Source: Paludibacteraceae bacterium (GTDB lineage Bacteria; Bacteroidota; Bacteroidia; Bacteroidales; Paludibacteraceae). From it: a stretch of DNA of 64,000 nt. Positions 8,127 through 16,163 of this stretch are shown piece after piece. The position numbers and the translations under genes are program-made. The stretch covers positions 1 through 64,000 of the forward strand of contig JAKSNY010000013.1 in NCBI GenBank assembly GCA_024399495.1. Reading direction: 5' to 3'. Under the pieces are notes generated by a model. The model made no database searches and was not told where the DNA came from. It saw nothing but the letters and a program-made list of their open reading frames with translations. Each line of letters begins with the position of its first letter. Within the stretch, counting starts at the first letter, position 1.

Positions 8127-9417
8127 CTATAAACTTTATAGGCTTACGGCTTTTGGCTGGGAAATTTATATGGGCAATGACATCGGCGGGCAGAATCTCT
8201 ACTTCAGGAGCAACCCTTAGTCTTGCCCTGAAACTGTCTTTCAACTCCTTAATGAATGCCTGCTCAGATGTGTTCTCCATTCCTTTGCCGCTAAGCCCTA
8301 TGCGAACAGTTACGGCATCTGTACCAGCTTCAGAATTTTTTACATATACTACGTAGTTTGCTATCTGAGAGTGATTGTCAAGTACATCGTAAATAGCTGG
8401 CGGATAAATGGTTGTACCCTTTAATTTTATCATGTTGTGCTTACGTCCAAGCAGAGGGGTAAGCCTGTACGATGAGCGTCCGCATTTGCAGGTGTCAACT
8501 ATTTTGGCTGCAATATCACCGGTCTTAAAGCGTAGCAGAGGCATAGCCTCCACACCCAATGTGGTTATTACTATCTCTCCATACTCACCATCGGGTACAG
8601 GATTGCCGTCTTCACCTATAATCTCCACTATTATAAGTTCAGGGTGAACGTGACCACCGCAACCATACTCACATTCAGAGAATGTGGCACTCATCTCTGT
8701 AGAAGAGTAGGTGGCAAATAGTTCCACCTCAGGCCATTTTTCGTGTATGCGGCTACCTAATAGGTTAAGGGTGAAATCCTGATTCCTAAGACCTTCGCCA
8801 ATGCCTATTATTTTACGGATTGATGATTTTCTGTAATCAATACCGTTTTTCTCTGCATATTCAATAAGTTTTAGAATGAATGACGGAACGCACATCACCG
8901 CATCTGGTTTTATGCGTAAAATGGTGTCCCATTGCAGTTCAGGAATACCGTTGCCCACACGCACCACACCTGCCCCCATCTTTCTAAGCCCCATAAAATA
9001 TGCTAATCCAGCCATAAAACGCTTGTCAAGAGTGGTCATAAGTTGCAGTACGGAGTCTTTTGTAAGCCCTGCACATGAGAATGATTTTGCCTCATTATAG
9101 GCAAGCCTTTGCAAGTCTTTATCAGAGCAACAAAATGTTACAGGCTCACCTAATGTACCCGATGTGGTAACGTAGTCTATGACATCTTGTTTTTCACAGC
9201 ATAGAAAGTCATAATTGTAACGTTGCAGGTCAGATTTCTCTGTAAATGGAACTTTTGTAAGGTCTTCTAAAGTGCGTATGGCATTTATGTCTATCCCGTT
9301 TTGCTTGAAAAGACGCTGATAAAATTTTGACTTGTTTTGCAGGTAAGCCAACTGTTCGTGTAACTTTTGCTCTTGAAACGCTTTTATCTCAGAGCGTGAT
9401 GCAAATTCAATATCCAT
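8116..9417 (-). CDS. PaaK-like AMP-dependent acyl ligase
   Basis: This 433-residue member of the phenylacetate-CoA ligase branch of the adenylate-forming superfamily has the phosphate loop SGTLGEP (86-92), the YSSTEMS adenine-site segment, and the LLRFKTGD and LLGRKHNMIKLKGTTIYPP elements that precede the small C-terminal lid. By context it probably activates an aromatic acid starter (from the ammonia-lyase) or a fatty unit for the polyene pathway; the substrate is not shown by the sequence. The longest frame starts at a TTG (9438); the ATG at 9417 gives the usual PaaK opening and is chosen. It overlaps the esterase gene upstream and the exporter downstream. Confidence 0.82.
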   Translation of the reverse strand: MDIEFASRSEIKAFQEQKLHEQLAYLQNKSKFYQRLFKQNGIDINAIRTLEDLTKVPFTEKSDLQRYNYDFLCCEKQDVIDYVTTSGTLGEPVTFCCSDKDLQRLAYNEAKSFSCAGLTKDSVLQLMTTLDKRFMAGLAYFMGLRKMGAGVVRVGNGIPELQWDTILRIKPDAVMCVPSFILKLIEYAEKNGIDYRKSSIRKIIGIGEGLRNQDFTLNLLGSRIHEKWPEVELFATYSSTEMSATFSECEYGCGGHVHPELIIVEIIGEDGNPVPDGEYGEIVITTLGVEAMPLLRFKTGDIAAKIVDTCKCGRSSYRLTPLLGRKHNMIKLKGTTIYPPAIYDVLDNHSQIANYVVYVKNSEAGTDAVTVRIGLSGKGMENTSEQAFIKELKDSFRARLRVAPEVEILPADVIAHINFPAKSRKPIKFIDER

Positions 9418-10253
9418 TGTAAAAACTCTTGTTTCCAACCACGGCTCTCCTCTGTACCTTTGGTGTCTGATGCACCAAAACCGTGTCCGCCGGTGTTGTA
9501 TTGTATATATTTGTGATTTACATTGTTAGCGGTAAGTGCAGAATCAAGCAAAACGCTGTTCTGATACTTTACTGTTTTGTCATCTTTGCAATTTACTAAA
9601 AACACAGGCGGACATGTGCCGTCTATATGTTTCTCTATAGAAAGTGAGTCACGCAGTGTCTTGTTATTTTGTCCCCATACCCCCAATGCACCTCTGCGGC
9701 TACGCTTATGGGTGTAGTTCTTGTCGCTCATTGTAACTACAGGATATATAGGACATAAAAAAGTGGGCTTGTATGGCGTGTCGTTATACAGGTAAGAAGA
9801 CATAGTCAAATGACCTCCGGCAGAGAATCCCATAACGCCTATCATATTTTTGTCCAGATTATACATTGCACTGTTTTCATATACATGTTTTAGGGCTGCC
9901 TCCACATCAAGCAGCATATCGGGATATTTGTTTCCGATGCCAAAAATCCTATACCCAAGAATGTACGCCGATACATTTGCAACCCTATATCTTAGTATGT
10001 ATGCGTTTATGCCGTTTGATTGCAGCCACTGTGCTGTACTTATTCCCTCTATTTTAGTATCAAGCCATGAGTAACTGCCACCTGGACACACAATTACGGC
10101 AATGCCTGTATTGGAGGCTGAGTCTGCAAGGTACGGAGTAATGGTAACCTTAGCCTTCTCTCCTTTGGAATCGGGGTAGAGTTTTATAGCACCATCTGCC
10201 CAGATGTCAGTTATTGCTATCAGTGTAATCAGTATGGCGTAACAGCGAGTCAT
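9384..10253 (-). CDS. Secreted alpha/beta-hydrolase (esterase/lipase-like)
   Basis: A 289-residue protein with an N-terminal signal peptide (about 1-19, ending near IWADG). It has an oxyanion-type CPGGSY segment (56-61), the nucleophile elbow GFSAGG with Ser144, an acid in NCKDDKTV (Asp224/225) and His257 in GGHGFG. It resembles acetyl-xylan-esterase and BD-FAE-like carboxylesterases. In this cluster it may trim or hydrolyse a periplasmic intermediate; that role is inferred from position only. The ATG overlaps the end of the glycosyltransferase-acyltransferase gene by 47 bp and its own 3' end overlaps the ligase start, the tight packing seen across this operon. Confidence 0.8.
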   Translation of the reverse strand: MTRCYAILITLIAITDIWADGAIKLYPDSKGEKAKVTITPYLADSASNTGIAVIVCPGGSYSWLDTKIEGISTAQWLQSNGINAYILRYRVANVSAYILGYRIFGIGNKYPDMLLDVEAALKHVYENSAMYNLDKNMIGVMGFSAGGHLTMSSYLYNDTPYKPTFLCPIYPVVTMSDKNYTHKRSRRGALGVWGQNNKTLRDSLSIEKHIDGTCPPVFLVNCKDDKTVKYQNSVLLDSALTANNVNHKYIQYNTGGHGFGASDTKGTEESRGWKQEFLQWILNLHHALR

Positions 10254-11643
10254 AATATTTTCTAACGTTTATAGCCCTTGCCCTATAGTCTGTTCCAAAC
10301 CGTTTATCGTCAGGTTCTATAGTTGGCAGTATAGTGACTTTCATCTCTTTGGCTGCTCCCACATGGAACGGGTGTTTTGGCAGTGCCTGTGCAAATCCCT
10401 CAAATAGTATAGGTTGTATGGGCAAGTGTAATTGCTCCGCCACATAAAAGGCTCCCCTGTGGAACCGTAGCAGAATGCCGTTAAGAGAGCGTGTGGCCTC
10501 TGGAAAAATAACTATTGAATAACCATCTTTTACATAACTTTCAAGAGTTGAAATATAGTTCTCAACCCCTTCGCCTACAGTTATAACCCCGATGGTGCGT
10601 GCTATTCTGCCAAAAAATATATTGTTTACAACCCAATTCTGCCCGATAACCACTGTTTTTTCATTTAAAAAGAGCATAGCCACAATGTCAAGCATAGATG
10701 TATGGTTGCCAATCATTACGCAAGGTTTGGTCTTGTCTATCGGTTTTGCCTTGGGTGATATATGTGTGGAAAATTTACAGCAAGGGAAAACTGATATCAA
10801 CAATTTACACCCGGAACTAATGCGTTGCCTTAATTTTTGATACCTTTCTTGAGTAGGGTGAATAAGATATGAATAGCATAAAATATTTGCAATCAACGAA
10901 ATAAACAAAAACTCAGGTCCGTATATAAAGAATCGCCAATGGCTGCGTGGCCATCCGTAAATAATGGCAAGTATGCACAGTATTGTATTAAGTATGGATA
11001 TGCGTGTAAAATCACGTGATGGTCTGAAATGTGATACTCTCTCATCTTTAGATGGGTACCAAGCCTTTATTGGTACAGATATTATAGGGGTGTTAGCCCA
11101 CGATGAGAACACAAGTACAGTTAATTCAGCCTCGTACTTATTAGTCATAAGGTGCAATCCATGTAATCCTGCAAGGGGATAAACCCTAAAACCACTCTGC
11201 GTATCGGGTATAGGGAAACCTGTCTGTACTGTAAACCAAAAGTTTGAGAATCTGTTTGCAAAAGAGTTTTTCTTAGGCACGTATCCGTCTTTTATGGCTC
11301 TGTTGCCTATAACTATGGCTTCGGGGCGTATCTCTGCGGCATGGACAAGGGTAGGTATATCATCGGTACTATGCTGTCCGTCTGCATCTATTGTAAGGGC
11401 GTGAGTATAGCCACTCTCTTTAGCGTTAATAAATCCTTGTTTCAGTGCGTAGCCTTTGCCCTTATTCTTTTTATAGGAAATTACAGTGAGATTAGCATCT
11501 TTGATTGATTGTAATATTTCAAGTGTGCCGTCTGTGCAACCGTCTGCCACAACAATCACCGGAAGTTGTCTTAATGTACTTAAAACCACTTCTTTTATTG
11601 TTTTGGCATTGTTATATGTAGGTATTATGGCACAGATTTTCAT
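10207..11643 (-). CDS. Bifunctional glycosyltransferase family 2 / PlsC-like acyltransferase
   Basis: A 478-residue two-domain protein. The N-terminal GT2 domain (about 1-215) has the IIPTYNNAKTI opening and the metal-binding DAD (86-88). A short stretch with two membrane segments (about 218-262) connects it to a lysophospholipid-acyltransferase domain with NHTSMLD (314-319; HX4D) and FPEATR (380-385). It could attach a sugar and an acyl chain when the polyene head group is mounted on its membrane anchor; fused GT2-acyltransferases are a known feature of such clusters. The ATG at 11643 overlaps the preceding stop as ATGA and is preferred over a TTG at 11658. Confidence 0.88.
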   Translation of the reverse strand: MKICAIIPTYNNAKTIKEVVLSTLRQLPVIVVADGCTDGTLEILQSIKDANLTVISYKKNKGKGYALKQGFINAKESGYTHALTIDADGQHSTDDIPTLVHAAEIRPEAIVIGNRAIKDGYVPKKNSFANRFSNFWFTVQTGFPIPDTQSGFRVYPLAGLHGLHLMTNKYEAELTVLVFSSWANTPIISVPIKAWYPSKDERVSHFRPSRDFTRISILNTILCILAIIYGWPRSHWRFFIYGPEFLFISLIANILCYSYLIHPTQERYQKLRQRISSGCKLLISVFPCCKFSTHISPKAKPIDKTKPCVMIGNHTSMLDIVAMLFLNEKTVVIGQNWVVNNIFFGRIARTIGVITVGEGVENYISTLESYVKDGYSIVIFPEATRSLNGILLRFHRGAFYVAEQLHLPIQPILFEGFAQALPKHPFHVGAAKEMKVTILPTIEPDDKRFGTDYRARAINVRKYYDSLLRHTDYTDSNN

Positions 11644-13052
11644 AGTTTGCTTGGCCAAGCCTTTATATTGTTGTTTACTAGCGATGCCGTTTGGAATGCG
11701 GATATTGTGGTACCCATAATTCCATGTAGTATCATAGATTGCCCTGTAAGGTATAGACCCGATAGGGGAGTGTATGGGTAGAGCAGTGTTGTTTCCAGCG
11801 AATTGTTATCTTTACGCACGCCGTATGCAGTCCCTTTTGGAGAGAGTAGGTAGGTTTCCCATGTAAGTGGGGTGGAACTCCAATGGTTTACAATGGCTTT
11901 CCCAAAATCTGGTAATACAGTCTCCACCAAATCAAGGCACTCATTAAGTTTCCGCTCCTTAAATATTACATAGTCCTCACCTCTGCAACCAGCAGGCATA
12001 TCACTCCAACGCTTTACGCTATCCCACGACATCGGGGTAATTATATCCGCCGTATTTTGACCTTTATAGAAATGAATCAGCACTTGAGTTACATCATCTG
12101 TACTCATATCCCAAAAATCTGACCCTGGCTTGTGTATATAGATTGGGTCTTGATTTTTTATTATATAGTCATCGCTTAACTGTAAATTGGCGGTAAAGCA
12201 ACCCAATGTACACTCCAAATTCTTAACTCTACGCCTATATACGTGCCTAATGCAACTGTCTTCCTTTATCATACTCATTAAGGCGGTAGGGTTTATGGCT
12301 GATATAACCACATCTGCCTCTATAATCTCTCCTGTATCCAGCATTACGCCTGTAACTTGGCGGCCACTCTCCATAATCTGCACAGCGGTGGCATTGCATC
12401 TTATTTTGCCGCCGTTGGCATTTATCCCTTTTACAAGATGGTCTGTTATTGGTTGCCCTCCTGCGGGCAGAATGTGTATGGAACAGAAATAACTGTACAG
12501 AATCTCTGCAAATGCAAACAGTGGCAGATTCTCTTTACGCAGTTCCAATATAAATGACATGCCTGAAATCACATCCCTTAACTCAGGCTCTGTTATTGTT
12601 TTCTCTAACCACTCCCATGCGTTCTGTTCCCAATATTTAGTAGTGTCAGCGATGGGGCAGTAAGTAATGTCTCTAAGTGATTTTATAAAATTGTGGAGTT
12701 CCGCTTTCTTAGATGGAAACATTGTTTCCATATACTCTAACCATGCGGACTCTCCGCAGGGTATAAAATAGTGCTTATCTCCGCAATGTACCTCGTACTC
12801 TTTAATCTCCATCCAAGGTAAATCAGTAAGCCCTAATTCCTTAAAGAAATAGTCAAGTGGTCCGCCTGTATTAAGTCCGCCTAAATAGTGCAGTCCTGTA
12901 TCAAAACGCAGTCTGTTTCTGTAAAAAGATTGCAGACAACCTCCAGGCTGTTTCTGATGCTCAATAACAGTTACGTTCTCACCATGTTTTGATAACAAAT
13001 AACCTGTTGCCAATCCGCCAATCCCTGCTCCTATAATAACAATTGTTCTCAT
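11640..13052 (-). CDS. CrtI/retinol-saturase-like FAD-dependent oxidoreductase
   Basis: A 470-residue flavoprotein with the dinucleotide-binding motif GAGIGG (8-13), followed by ATGYLLSKHGENVTVIEH and the GGCLQSF segment typical of phytoene-desaturase-like amine oxidoreductases. The C-terminus carries the second FAD motif in GLYLTGQSMILHGIMGTT. Members of this family desaturate, saturate or isomerise polyenes; a role in tailoring the conjugated chain is likely but the reaction cannot be told from sequence. The gene lies 5 bp downstream of the dehydratase and is coupled by ATGA to the glycosyltransferase gene. Confidence 0.85.
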   Translation of the reverse strand: MRTIVIIGAGIGGLATGYLLSKHGENVTVIEHQKQPGGCLQSFYRNRLRFDTGLHYLGGLNTGGPLDYFFKELGLTDLPWMEIKEYEVHCGDKHYFIPCGESAWLEYMETMFPSKKAELHNFIKSLRDITYCPIADTTKYWEQNAWEWLEKTITEPELRDVISGMSFILELRKENLPLFAFAEILYSYFCSIHILPAGGQPITDHLVKGINANGGKIRCNATAVQIMESGRQVTGVMLDTGEIIEADVVISAINPTALMSMIKEDSCIRHVYRRRVKNLECTLGCFTANLQLSDDYIIKNQDPIYIHKPGSDFWDMSTDDVTQVLIHFYKGQNTADIITPMSWDSVKRWSDMPAGCRGEDYVIFKERKLNECLDLVETVLPDFGKAIVNHWSSTPLTWETYLLSPKGTAYGVRKDNNSLETTLLYPYTPLSGLYLTGQSMILHGIMGTTISAFQTASLVNNNIKAWPSKL

Positions 13053-13057
13053 TTAAA

Positions 13058-13480
13058 TTATTCAGTAACCACTACTTTAAGTTCTCCTGTGGCAATTATT
13101 TCTCCGTTTGCCGTAGTCTCAGATTTTATAAGGCTTATATTGGCAAAACTACCTGCAATGTATGCTTTGGTTTTTATTGTTTCCCCCACGCAAGGTAGTT
13201 TGCTGAATTTAAAATTCTTTATAGCCCCAATAAAACCTACTTTTGGTGTGTTTCCGCTATTCAAATTCTCTATTCCAATAATAGCGGCGGCAGATTGGGC
13301 TGTATGCTCTATTATTCCCACTTCTAAAAATTTGCCGTTATCGGCAAAAATATTATCGTTTGTAATTTCAAGTTCTGTCTCCACACTTCCATCATCATAG
13401 ACTGTCACCCCAGAGAGCATCACAATAGGTTCTCTTTGGGGTATCAGTTGTTCTATTTGTTTTGAATTATAGTGTTTCAT
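13058..13480 (-). CDS. Hot-dog 3-hydroxyacyl-ACP dehydratase, FabZ/ApeP-like
   Basis: About 140 residues from the ATG at 13480 (MKHYNSKQIEQLIPQREP). It keeps the FabZ-like entry LIPQREPIVML and the central helix with the conserved acid (VGIIEHTAQSAAAI). The usual FabZ GHFP histidine is not at its normal place (the equivalent stretch reads ADNGKFLEVG), as in the divergent dehydratases of aryl polyene clusters. It should dehydrate 3-hydroxyacyl-ACP in each extension round. The longest frame starts 36 bp earlier with RHS-derived DNA and is rejected. The ATG overlaps, as ATGA, the stop of a decayed RHS fragment: this is the left edge of the insertion that splits the operon. Confidence 0.8.
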   Translation of the reverse strand: MKHYNSKQIEQLIPQREPIVMLSGVTVYDDGSVETELEITNDNIFADNGKFLEVGIIEHTAQSAAAIIGIENLNSGNTPKVGFIGAIKNFKFSKLPCVGETIKTKAYIAGSFANISLIKSETTANGEIIATGELKVVVTE

Positions 13481-13509
13481 TCGTTTGGAATACCTGTTAT
13501 TTGTTTTAC

Positions 13510-13760
13510 AGTGCAATATAAGTAAGGGTTGGTATTATAACATTTCTCAGACAGATGATCCATAGTGGAGAACCGTCCTAAAACAGTATATGTGTGCCTT
13601 GCACCAAAGTCATAGCTGTGATCCAATCTCTTCCATTCAAATTCACATATATTACTGGGGTCCCTGCACAATACACATACGGACTCACACCAGGATATTT
13701 CTCTGCAAGGGGATCTACGCCAAGCCACAATGCCGCACTTGGGTCATAGTAGCGGGCACC
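13510..13760 (-). pseudogene. Decayed RHS C-terminal tips, two fused fragments
   Basis: Two pieces of RHS core follow each other leftwards in different frames. The first (about 13640-13760) reads ARYYDPSAALWLGVDPLAEK and ends near YVYCAGTPVIYVNLNG. The second (about 13510-13630) reads SYDFGARHTYTVLGRFSTMD and NPYLYC. The first resembles the orphan tip at 14.9 kb, the second the main RHS tip at 16.7 kb. No toxin domain remains. The last frame ends at a TGA overlapping the dehydratase ATG. These look like leftovers from earlier tip displacement. Confidence 0.75.
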
Positions 13761-13847
13761 GTGTGGTTATATGTGTACAGGCTCATTGTGCTGTTGCATG
13801 TGTCTTCTATTGACAAATATCTTAATCTTACAAAATTGTTTCCATTT

Positions 13848-14366
13848 TTATCGAACATAATACCATTCATTCACCTCATCGCCCATACCAATAAGAATAT
13901 CATTCTGCCATAACAAAAAACCGATGTAATCAATTTTTTTACCATCAGTATTACCTTCAAGAAATATGTTACCGTATTTATTAAGGTCATAATGCTGCAT
14001 GAGCGAGTCCACCCCGTATTGTTTGTAATAATTGTATATTTCTTCATCAAATTCAATATTGCCGTACTTGACGAGTTCTTTATACGCCGAATCCGAAACG
14101 ACATAAGGCACAGAAGGATGTACATTCTTCTTTAATTGGTCTAAAATACTATCTCTTTTACATTTTTGCGAATCAAGTGTTGTTAACAGTCCTAAAACAT
14201 CAACACCAATCCACTGAATCTCTGCTGTCTTCTCATTTTCTATTAACACATACACTGGGCAAAAACAGCCTTCACCACAACCAACATCAAACGCTGTCTG
14301 ACGGTTTGACTGATTGTAACAACTGACACACAAAAGAGTGCATATTACACATATAAGGTGCTTCAT
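13848..14366 (-). CDS. Lipoprotein, candidate immunity protein for the HELGH RHS toxin
   Basis: A 172-residue protein with a lipoprotein signal (MKHLICVICTLLCVSC, lipobox VSC) and no domain that I recognise. It starts 1 bp after the stop of the orphan RHS metallopeptidase tip, the standard place of the immunity gene in polymorphic toxin systems, and a lipoprotein would sit in the periplasm or outer membrane where an incoming effector could be met. The immunity role is inferred from position. Acidic and aromatic-rich C-terminus (YIGFLLWQNDILIGMGDEVN). The stretch 13761-13847 downstream holds no gene. Confidence 0.6.
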   Translation of the reverse strand: MKHLICVICTLLCVSCYNQSNRQTAFDVGCGEGCFCPVYVLIENEKTAEIQWIGVDVLGLLTTLDSQKCKRDSILDQLKKNVHPSVPYVVSDSAYKELVKYGNIEFDEEIYNYYKQYGVDSLMQHYDLNKYGNIFLEGNTDGKKIDYIGFLLWQNDILIGMGDEVNEWYYVR

Positions 14367-14367
14367 A

Positions 14368-15165
14368 TCAATTATCTTCTTTTTTTACTGTAAAATAATT
14401 GTAATCTCTTTCTGGATATCCCATTGCATCACGAACTTCATTTTCTCTACTTATTGCATTTATTTCATTTCTTTGACACTTGTCCATTTCTATTACATCA
14501 TGATTATTTAATTTATTTCGGTCATAGTCAATTCTATTCCCATTTTTATCATCTTCAGCATGTCCTAGCTCATGTGCCAAAGCCGCCTCTAATGGGCGCT
14601 CTTTTCCATCATAACCAGTAGTTTTATCCATATCAAAATATATAGTTTTATCGGACTTCCTGTAAGAATTGCCAGATCTAGAATCTGTTTCTCTCTTATT
14701 ATCAGGGTGTTCAGATACTGACTTAATACTATAAGTGTTTTTAGATTTTTCTAAATCCGTCACCATTTGATTCAAACCAGGAGATATACTTTTGATATTA
14801 TTCAACTGCTTTTGAACTTTTGCTTCAAAATTATCAACCCCCAATTTTGCCAAAACCCTACCATACCATGTTCCAATCTTTATTTCGTTTCCATCCGGAT
14901 CCACGTACTTGACTGGATTGCCAGCACAATAGACATACGGACTCACACCTGGGTACTTCTCTGCAAGGGGATCCACGCCAAACCACAATGCCGCACTTGG
15001 GTCATAGTAGCGGGCTCCGTAATAGTATAGTCCTGTCTCTGCATCCAACTGATACCTGTATGTTATGCATGTTGCTATAATCCTTGAGAGCCTCTTTCTT
15101 CTCTTTTGAGGGTTGTTTTCCACCGCTGGCGTTTCCGTCGTTAGCGTTAGTGTTTCCGCTTCCAT
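14368..15165 (-). CDS. Orphan RHS tip with HELGH zinc-metallopeptidase toxin domain
   Basis: 265 residues. After an out-of-frame leader (about 1-35), residues 36-95 are an RHS core end (TGLYYYGARYYDPSAALWFG, then YVYCAGNPVKYVDPDGNEIK), where the DPDG-type boundary marks the start of the variable toxin. The toxin part has HELGH (His198, Glu199, His202) and a downstream NEINAISRENEVRDAMG stretch, resembling M91/NleD-like and other HELGH zincin effectors of RHS proteins. It lacks its own large RHS shell, so it is probably a displaced (orphan) tip that could be swapped onto the main gene by recombination at the conserved boundary. It is followed immediately by a lipoprotein candidate immunity gene. 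Confidence 0.75.
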   Translation of the reverse strand: MEAETLTLTTETPAVENNPQKRRKRLSRIIATCITYRYQLDAETGLYYYGARYYDPSAALWFGVDPLAEKYPGVSPYVYCAGNPVKYVDPDGNEIKIGTWYGRVLAKLGVDNFEAKVQKQLNNIKSISPGLNQMVTDLEKSKNTYSIKSVSEHPDNKRETDSRSGNSYRKSDKTIYFDMDKTTGYDGKERPLEAALAHELGHAEDDKNGNRIDYDRNKLNNHDVIEMDKCQRNEINAISRENEVRDAMGYPERDYNYFTVKKEDN

Positions 15166-15379
15166 CAGTTAGTCCTGTTTGCTCTGATGTTTGCCCCGAT
15201 GCCATCTCAGATGCCTGTTCCGGTGAGTCGGGTTGCTCAGCCTGCTCAGGTTGCTGTGGCTCTTCACCCATTCCCTGCGGCATGAACTCCACCCTTGACG
15301 CCATACGCTGCGTGCCTGCGTAGTAGTGCTTGGAGTAGCGTCCGCTCTCGTCATCCCAGCCGTAAAGGTAAGCATTTTT
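15060..15379 (-). pseudogene. Frameshifted upstream part of the orphan RHS tip
   Basis: In one frame the DNA reads AYLYGWDDESGRYSKHYYAG, TQRMASRVEFMPQ and then a low-complexity Q/P/E/S/G-rich linker; near 15060 the frame must change to enter YRYQLDAETGLYYYG of the tip. An RHS protein of this type would be continuous, so a frameshift or small deletion has broken it. The ATG at 15165 used by the tip lies in the wrong frame relative to this ancestral coding. Confidence 0.65.
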
Positions 15380-15524
15380 TTATCAATGTTCACATTTTTG
15401 CCGCTTAATTCATCATATTTCTGAATATTCTTGCGTACATTGTCAAAACCGCTCAATTGTTCGTGTAATGTACGTAGTTGTATATAGGGAAGCGTACAAA
15501 AATAGTAAACAAACGAATCGTTCG

Positions 15525-16163
15525 CTATTCTCCTGATATTTTCAAATCTATATACTCGTCTATTTTGCTCTCTTCGGATGATGGATAATTGAGTTTCGCG
15601 AAACAATCATCTTCCCGCCGCCATGGCTGCAATATACACTCCGTACTTCTCCCAGCAGAGTCTACCATAATCCAACATTCATTCTCCGCACAATATACGA
15701 ATTGGTTCTTAGTGATTATTTTTAGTTTTAAGAGATTACCTGTAGGGACTAGCAACGAATCGAGCACAACTCTGTCATAAACATAACACTCATTATCACC
15801 AATATAACACACTCCTTTTAAAGCTACGCCAATGTTATCATCTCGGTGTGCTCGCCATAATGTATGATGTGTCCGAACAAGAACCTTAGGAATGTATACT
15901 CTATTATCCGAGTGACAGTTGATTGTATCTGGATTAACTTCAAAAAAGATATCAAATCTGCACTCATCGTTATCACACTCTTTAAAACTGTTTTGCAAAC
16001 TATCTATTGCGCCCCTTATAGCTCCTGCATAAATTCCATCTTGAAATGTGTATTCCTCGACATCCAAATACGATATGTTAGTGCCACAACTAAACAAACA
16101 ATAGGCTACGACTAAAACGACAATCAACGCAGCTGAAGACAAGATTAATATTAGTTTTTTCAT
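15525..16163 (-). CDS. Membrane-anchored or lipoprotein candidate immunity protein of the main RHS toxin (possibly frameshifted)
   Basis: A 212-residue protein with a hydrophobic N-terminus (KKLILILSSAALIVVLVVAY) ending in LFSCG, a possible lipobox. It starts inside the stop of the RHS toxin gene (ATGA), the expected position for the cognate immunity gene. No domain is recognised. Beyond its stop another frame continues with protein-like sequence (ENIRRIANDSFVYYFCTLPY, then IQLRTLHEQLSGFDNVRKNI) down to about 15383, which suggests that the original protein was some 50 residues longer and that a frameshift near 15545-15560 has shortened it. Confidence 0.55.
   Translation of the reverse strand: MKKLILILSSAALIVVLVVAYCLFSCGTNISYLDVEEYTFQDGIYAGAIRGAIDSLQNSFKECDNDECRFDIFFEVNPDTINCHSDNRVYIPKVLVRTHHTLWRAHRDDNIGVALKGVCYIGDNECYVYDRVVLDSLLVPTGNLLKLKIITKNQFVYCAENECWIMVDSAGRSTECILQPWRREDDCFAKLNYPSSEESKIDEYIDLKISGE

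Noticed and set aside
13477-13728. 83-residue gene overlapping the dehydratase start
   Set aside because: It contains only RHS tip sequence in a broken context and no start of its own that makes sense.
15002-15304. Separate 100-residue Q/P/E/S-rich protein
   Set aside because: It is the in-frame remnant of an RHS linker that runs into the tip after a frameshift, so it was placed with the pseudogene.
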